Shown piece by piece: positions 58,714 to 64,000 of a stretch of DNA of 64,000 nucleotides. Under the pieces are notes generated by a model. The model did no database searches. It was not told where the DNA came from and saw nothing but the letters and a program-made list of their open reading frames with translations. The stretch's first letter is position 1; the number at the start of each line of letters is the position of its first letter. This DNA is from Anisakis pegreffii. Its lineage: Eukaryota > Nematoda > Chromadorea > Rhabditida > Anisakidae. A program made the position numbers and the translations under genes. Where the stretch lies: positions 38,164-102,163 of the forward strand of contig JAPYMA010003013.1 in the NCBI GenBank assembly GCA_035041965.1. Reading direction: 5' to 3'.

Positions 58714-61700
58714 GGGGGGGGCATCAAAGATTTCGTTTGCATACGAAGGCGATTCGTTCCATTCTTCGGCGATTTCGAAATCCGGGTTTGTTCGTATTTC
58801 CTGACAGCTGATCTGTTCAGAACGTATTTTGACTTCGCGCGACCTTGGATATACAAACAGGATCTTTCCTTGGTAACGCACTGGAACATCTCTGTAGCAT
58901 TTACCTTCGACGTTGTGGTTGACGAAAACTTCTGAGACCGTCAAGTTTCGACATGGAAACACCTTGAGGAAGCTTCCCACGTTCTCCGCGGCGACATCGT
59001 TACGTTTGAGAAGGATTCTGGCTGCGGTCGTTGGATCCGTTTGACTGATCGCTTTGAAGAGACGTAGAAGTCGATTGTGTTCCTCACAGACCCGATGACG
59101 AACTTCTTGTATCACTCGTCGTTCCTGGTTCACTAGAGTGTTCCATAGATATTGTAACTTAGCATTGATCGTTGTACCTCTTCTGATGATTTCGTTGGGT
59201 AATCTCTCAACGAATAGAGTTCGGCCCGTCGTAATTCGATCCGCTTCCTTTTCTTGGTCATTCGTTGAGGGATTGAGATCGAGAATAATTCCATTCTCCA
59301 TTGTTTCCACCTCTCTGAATTGACAGTTCATCATGATAGTTGACCGGTTTTGTGGACTGCGTTTCCTGACGAATACTGTTTGCATCTCGGGAATTGTAAC
59401 GAATCGTTCTGACAAGTGCGCAATCTTCGTGCCCAACGACTGATAGGGACATTGACGTTTCAAGCTAATTGGATCCCATAAAATGGTTTCAGTTGGAGTG
59501 TTACACTTGCCCGTCGTTTTGTTGCATCCGTCAGTACGACTGAGTCCATCGTAAAACCTCGCTTTTCCCTGTTCCAATCGGTAGTTTGTAGTAGTGTGGC
59601 AACGTGTTCCAATCCATCCATAACTATATTCTGTCGGTTGTTTAGATGCCCAGCGCTGATCATCGATTTTGAAGAGCGAAATTTCGTGAAGTTTGTGTGT
59701 GCGTAGCATTTCCATACACTCCGCAGGTGTTACGTTTCGAATTGTCGTTTCATCTCGTGTGACTGCTAGATTCCATCGAAGAAATGAGTTAGTACAGACA
59801 GTTCGTATCACACTGGAGCAGAAGGTGGCCTCTGTCGCTAGAAAGGTTCTTCTCCATACTCCCACCACTTGCGTAGTCTGATGATGTTCCTCTCGAATGT
59901 TCGTACAGTTCAACTCTTGTGGCAGTTTCACGTACAATCCATGGCCCTGCTTCAAACACAGGTGAAATTGCGATGCTGTTGAGGTACTCAATATCAATGC
60001 TATGAATGCAGTTAATGTTAAGAATGATTTGGTTACGGTTGTACGAGCTAGTCCGATCTTGGTACTGCTTCGATGGACTTCTTCGCTTTTATCCTCTTCT
60101 GCTTCTGCTTCGAGGTTGTGATCATGCGGGAGTCGAGCAAAACTTCTCTCCCTTGAATCGACGATTGGTTCTTGCTTTTCTTCTGAGATTTCGAGTGGAA
60201 ATAGCATACTTACTGGTCGATGTAGTATGTGACCGTTTGGCATCAGGATGTCGACGGTTCGTACTGTTCCTTGTTCGTCTTTCCGGACTCGCGTAATTCG
60301 GCCCAGTTTCCATTCAGCTCTAGGCACATTCTCTTCGTTGACGATGACAATCTCTTGTTCTCGAGGCGATCTGTGGAGAATCTGGAAAGGTTGTTCATGC
60401 TCTCGCCGGTACCTTTCACGGAGACTGAGAAGATAGTCCCGCTTCCAGATGTTCCAAAAACGATCTAAGCACTTGACTGTAGCTTTCCAGATCTCCATCA
60501 ATTTCTCACGATTTCCTGACGTGTAAGCGTCATCGTTGTCACGTTCTGACACAGGTTCGGGCACGGCTACGATTGCTTGAGGTCTGAGGAAGTCAACTGG
60601 TCTGAGAAAATTTCCGACCGTAGAATCCACATAGGTAAGTGGTCTACTGTTTACGATGGCTTCGCATTCCAATATCAAGGTTTTGAATTCTTCCTCACCA
60701 AGAAACTTTCGTCCAACGGCTTTGCGAAAGGCTGTTTTGGTGAGTCCGACCAGTCGTTCATACACCCCTCCTTGCCATGGTGCAAAGGGAGTAATGAATC
60801 GCCAAATGATGGGTCTGGCATGCACATCATTCATGACCGTCTTGACCAACTGGAAACTGGTTGCATTATCCAGGACCACACTGTTGGGGTACCCATGTCT
60901 GGCGATGAACCGTCTAATGACGTGTAAAAATTGTTCGGCCGTTAAATTGCACACTGGTTCCAAGTGTATAGCTCGAGTCGCTAAGCACGTGAAGAGAGCT
61001 ACCCATCGTTTACTCGTTGCGGGTGTATTGCGTATTGTAATCGGTCCCATGTAGTCCAGTCCAACGTTTTCGAAAGCACGCGCTGCTCGTGTTCTCGCTT
61101 CGGGTAGCGCAGGGAAGGCGGGTAGCTTAAAAGGTTTTGCGTTCCAACGACGGCAAATCATGCAATGATGTCGTATAATTCGTTGAACGACTGTCCGCCC
61201 GTGAGGAACCCAAAATCGTTCTCGTACTTGCGCCAGAGTTTGCGGTGTGCCCCCGTGTCCAACTTCCTGGTGTGCGTGGAGCGTGATGAGTTTTGTGAGA
61301 GGTGACGCCTTCGGAAGAAGTATTGGATTGGCCGTTGCTTCCGATAGTGTAGCGTTCTGCAGCCGTCCCTTGCATCTCATGCGGTGTTGTTCGTCTTCGT
61401 AGACGTTCAAGCTGTCTTTCAATTTGTCCACTTCCTCAGAGGCTTTTGTTTGTTCCTGAATAATCAGAATGATTTCTGCGATTTGAAGTTCGTGTGCCGT
61501 GAGTGGACCTTCTAGTTGAACATTTTTCCAGCGGTGGTTGTCTAGTTGCACGGTACTATTTCGTGCCATTCGTTTGACTGCTCGGAGTACTTGCACGATT
61601 GTAGCTTTGAGTTTCTCGAGACGACTGAATCTTGTACAATCGATAATGTCTGATGGAGTGATCGGTTTGACGTTAACCAACAATGCAGTAGATATAGGCG

Positions 61701-64000
61701 AGTTGCCAATTACTGACCACTTACTCTGATCTTGTCTGAGAAATGAAGGTCCTTTCCACCATTCTCCGCACTGTTGCAGTTCGATGAGGCTTATGCCTCG
61801 TGTTGCCAGATCAGCTGGGTTGTGTTCACTCTTGACATAGCAGAATTTGGCTGGAGACTTGCGGATTTCTATCAATCGATTGTCTACAAATCGGTCGATT
61901 GATGTAGCGTGCGATATCCAATGTAAGATCGCCTGCGAATCGCTCCAAATGTAAGTGGTGCCAACATGGCCGATTTGTTCTTGAACGAATTTCAGTAGCC
62001 TGGTACCAATTAGAGCCGCCATGAGTTCAAGCCGCGGAATAGTAATGCCACGAATTGGTGCCAACCGAATTTTCGACATCAGTAACGTGGTTTCATAACT
62101 TTGTTCGTTGAGTTTCCGTAGATATGCGACTGCCGCATAAGCATCTTTGGAGGCGTCAACGAAAACGTGGATTTCGGATTGTTCGTCGACAAATGTAGTT
62201 GTGGCCTGTCGAGGCAATTTTATTGTATGGCCTTGGAACTTTTCCAAACAAGTCTGGACTGTTCTCTGATCGTCATTATCGAGCGGTTGGTCCCAGTCGT
62301 ATTGCTTCTTCCAAAGTTTCTGCATGAACAGTTTTAGTGGTAAAATTGCGGGTGAGAAATACCCAAGCGGGTCATAGAACTCAGCTATGTACGCCAAGAT
62401 TCGTCGTTTGGTTAGAGTATCCACGTCGATTTGTTCTGTAGTAAACGTTAACACATCTGCTGTACAGTCCCATGAAAGACCTAGCAGGGTAGTCTGAGTC
62501 TGAAGTTGCGATTCGTTTTCCTGCATTGTCGTAAGTACTTCGATGCTATTGCTGCGGAACTCCCTCAGATTCATTCGAGCTTCCTTGAATATGTTTACGG
62601 CTTCTCGAGTTTTTGCGATCGCTTCATTGCTTTGTTGAGCGTTCAGAAACACATTATCGACATAAATATTTTGCTTGATCTCGTTCTTTAATTCGTTAGG
62701 CTTGTCGCTGAGATGATACTGAATCGTAGCGTTGAGAAGAAAGGGAGAGGAAGTCACTCCAAATGGCACGCGTGTGAACCGGTAGACTTTCAAATTGGCG
62801 TCATCGATTGGTGCATTGATATCTTTTACCCAAAGAAAACGCACGGAGTCTCGTTGAGTTCGGTGAAGGCCTAATTGCAGGAATGCCTTTTCGATATCGG
62901 CTGTGACCAGAATTGGTGTCAACCTTGCGCGTAACAGGATGCCGCAAAGATTTGACAGTAGCAGTGGTCCTCGGAGCAATACATCGTTCAATGAATAGGG
63001 GTTTCCTTTGGCCTTCGATGAAGCGTCATACACGATGCGTATCTTGGTAGTCGAACTGTTAGGTTTGACAACTGCCTGATGTGGCATATAATACGTTAAA
63101 CCCTGCGGTTTCACGTGGGTTACGTCCTCGATTATTCCCGCTCGCAATTGTTCGTCGAATGTTTTTTCGTAGGCTGCTAGTAGTTCAGGATTGTTGCGGA
63201 GTCGAGTGAGTGACGACTTAAGTCGTCCTAGACAAAGTCCGAAATTGTTGTCGAGTTTGAGAGCAGGTTCTTTCAGTGGCCAACTACAGCAATATCGCCC
63301 GTCTTCAAACGTGATGGTCTGATTGAATTGCTTGATAGCCAGTTCTTCGTCTGTTTGGAGAGGTGGTTCACGGACGCCGATAAGTTCTAATGACCAGAAT
63401 TGCTGCAGTTCATCTTTTGATGTAACAACGTTGCAGTGAAACCGCTTTCTTCCCTCCTCCGGGAGGTTCGTTGAATCGTTTAGTGATCCTCTACCACTGA
63501 TGAAGTCACCGAGTGCTGTACGTACGAGATAAAATCCTGAAGGTAATTTCTCGAAAGAACTGCTTCGGAAGATATCGTGAAAGTAATCTGCGCCAATCAA
63601 GATTTGTGGCTTCTTCCGGGTTGTTGGCAAATTGATGTGTCTCGCGGATGAAAGTTTTCGTCTTACTTGCTTAGTGAGTTCCGCTACCGGAATTTCGCCG
63701 GTTAATTCAGGTACTGAATTGACCGTAATTGTGATGAATCGCCCATCGACACATCGTAGTTTCACTCGACTGCGTGCTGACTCACCATGCATCACTTTTA
63801 CTCCTCCGAATCCATCAATCGTGATTGGTTCTTTGCGTTTCACTTTGATGCCGAGTCGTTTTACCAGTTCATCAGTGATAAACGATCGCTCGCTTCCAAC
63901 GTCGAATAAGACTGGTACATCGAGCATTCTCGCGGTTGGCTGATCAGCTTTCACTTGTATTATCGTGGATAACAGCAGAACTGTCGTATTAGTCTTCTTC
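58663..64000 (-). CDS. BEL/Pao pol-env polyprotein (partial at 5' end)
   Basis: The open frame continues through the window edge; counting from a GTG at 63954 gives 1,763 codons. Residues 10-140: retropepsin-like protease, motif DVGSERSF (D18) instead of the usual D-S/T-G. About 280-480: reverse transcriptase, TADIEKAFLQ (D353) and YVDN (431-434). About 590-720: RNase H with D600, E643, D672 and D715. About 890-935: integrase zinc site (H893/H895, H900, C931, C934). About 960-1080: integrase core with D967, D1029 and E1066. About 1200-1260: C-terminal integrase region. From about 1305: hydrophobic signal-like stretch FLTLTAFIALILSTSTA, then a Cys-rich env-like ectodomain to the frame's end. 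The frame exits at a G8 run (58714-58721). Confidence 0.85.
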   Translation of the reverse strand, partial: KKTNTTVLLLSTIIQVKADQPTARMLDVPVLFDVGSERSFITDELVKRLGIKVKRKEPITIDGFGGVKVMHGESARSRVKLRCVDGRFITITVNSVPELTGEIPVAELTKQVRRKLSSARHINLPTTRKKPQILIGADYFHDIFRSSSFEKLPSGFYLVRTALGDFISGRGSLNDSTNLPEEGRKRFHCNVVTSKDELQQFWSLELIGVREPPLQTDEELAIKQFNQTITFEDGRYCCSWPLKEPALKLDNNFGLCLGRLKSSLTRLRNNPELLAAYEKTFDEQLRAGIIEDVTHVKPQGLTYYMPHQAVVKPNSSTTKIRIVYDASSKAKGNPYSLNDVLLRGPLLLSNLCGILLRARLTPILVTADIEKAFLQLGLHRTQRDSVRFLWVKDINAPIDDANLKVYRFTRVPFGVTSSPFLLNATIQYHLSDKPNELKNEIKQNIYVDNVFLNAQQSNEAIAKTREAVNIFKEARMNLREFRSNSIEVLTTMQENESQLQTQTTLLGLSWDCTADVLTFTTEQIDVDTLTKRRILAYIAEFYDPLGYFSPAILPLKLFMQKLWKKQYDWDQPLDNDDQRTVQTCLEKFQGHTIKLPRQATTTFVDEQSEIHVFVDASKDAYAAVAYLRKLNEQSYETTLLMSKIRLAPIRGITIPRLELMAALIGTRLLKFVQEQIGHVGTTYIWSDSQAILHWISHATSIDRFVDNRLIEIRKSPAKFCYVKSEHNPADLATRGISLIELQQCGEWWKGPSFLRQDQSKWSVIGNSPISTALLVNVKPITPSDIIDCTRFSRLEKLKATIVQVLRAVKRMARNSTVQLDNHRWKNVQLEGPLTAHELQIAEIILIIQEQTKASEEVDKLKDSLNVYEDEQHRMRCKGRLQNATLSEATANPILLPKASPLTKLITLHAHQEVGHGGTPQTLAQVRERFWVPHGRTVVQRIIRHHCMICRRWNAKPFKLPAFPALPEARTRAARAFENVGLDYMGPITIRNTPATSKRWVALFTCLATRAIHLEPVCNLTAEQFLHVIRRFIARHGYPNSVVLDNATSFQLVKTVMNDVHARPIIWRFITPFAPWQGGVYERLVGLTKTAFRKAVGRKFLGEEEFKTLILECEAIVNSRPLTYVDSTVGNFLRPVDFLRPQAIVAVPEPVSERDNDDAYTSGNREKLMEIWKATVKCLDRFWNIWKRDYLLSLRERYRREHEQPFQILHRSPREQEIVIVNEENVPRAEWKLGRITRVRKDEQGTVRTVDILMPNGHILHRPVSMLFPLEISEEKQEPIVDSRERSFARLPHDHNLEAEAEEDKSEEVHRSSTKIGLARTTVTKSFLTLTAFIALILSTSTASQFHLCLKQGHGLYVKLPQELNCTNIREEHHQTTQVVGVWRRTFLATEATFCSSVIRTVCTNSFLRWNLAVTRDETTIRNVTPAECMEMLRTHKLHEISLFKIDDQRWASKQPTEYSYGWIGTRCHTTTNYRLEQGKARFYDGLSRTDGCNKTTGKCNTPTETILWDPISLKRQCPYQSLGTKIAHLSERFVTIPEMQTVFVRKRSPQNRSTIMMNCQFREVETMENGIILDLNPSTNDQEKEADRITTGRTLFVERLPNEIIRRGTTINAKLQYLWNTLVNQERRVIQEVRHRVCEEHNRLLRLFKAISQTDPTTAARILLKRNDVAAENVGSFLKVFPCRNLTVSEVFVNHNVEGKCYRDVPVRYQGKILFVYPRSREVKIRSEQISCQEIRTNPDFEIAEEWNESPSYANEIFDAPPNNGIIRRTDTMDARST

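Larger units (their letters stand above)
57671..64000 (-). mobile_element. BEL/Pao LTR retroelement with env (Tas-like), 5' end beyond window
   Basis: Order on the minus strand: aspartic protease, reverse transcriptase, RNase H, integrase, env-like region, candidate LTR. This is the BEL/Pao order, and nematode Tas-type members carry env. gag and the 5' LTR lie right of 64000. The pol frame is intact; env is disrupted near its C-terminus. Old endogenous copy, or recent with assembly errors at a homopolymer. Confidence 0.85.

Overview
This window is from a nematode genome. The evidence is small phase-matched exons with ttttcag-type acceptors, an UNC-44-type ankyrin gene with a giant alternative exon, an NLP-47-type AKH/GnRH neuropeptide gene, and a Tas-like BEL/Pao retroelement carrying an env region. 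The large introns, extensive repeats and Tas-like element suggest a parasitic (clade III/ascaridoid-like) worm, but that placement is inference.

Layout. 1-29636 (+): the 3' half of an ankyrin gene (unc-44 orthologue). The ZU5/UPA exons start at the left edge and are followed by a death-domain exon, acidic tail exons and at least three alternative C-termini. One of these is a single 15.5-kb exon (14107-29636) coding for about 5,175 residues, most of it an ordered 117-residue repeat array. 29637-34058: intergenic, with a 119-bp AT microsatellite. 34097-34890 (+): two-exon AKH/GnRH-like neuropeptide precursor (nlp-47). 36885-40254 (-): glucose-6-phosphate dehydrogenase (gspd-1), 11 coding exons giving 521 residues with every phase consistent, plus a possible upstream alternative exon at 41.2 kb. 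41.3-46 kb: no gene recognised. 46000-48294 (-): a six-exon HP1-like gene with chromodomain and chromoshadow domain that overlaps no long ORF. 48.8-55.3 kb: accessory, repeat-rich DNA (a hAT-like MITE, two degenerate tandem arrays, a perfect 39-bp hairpin). 56.2-57.4 kb: a 294-bp direct duplication. 57.65-64 kb (-): a BEL/Pao element with pol and env in one open frame, env broken near its 3' end, a candidate LTR, and a PBS-like sequence on the outer side of that LTR, suggesting head-to-tail elements.

How it fits together. The ankyrin tail exons downstream of the 4474-4720 exon nearly all begin and end in phase 1, so they can be swapped freely, and the giant exon is one more phase-1 choice. 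This matches the known C. elegans UNC-44 arrangement, in which the giant neuronal ankyrin is made by alternative splicing. In the giant exon, five copies of a hydrophobic segment are separated by blocks of 9, 6, 4 and 2 repeat units. The spacing fits 522 + 351n bp, with one 18-bp deletion. A 10-N gap lies at the end of this array, so its true length is unknown. The ankyrin, neuropeptide, G6PD and HP1 genes are ordinary cellular genes; the right-hand 15 kb is dominated by mobile or repeat-derived DNA.
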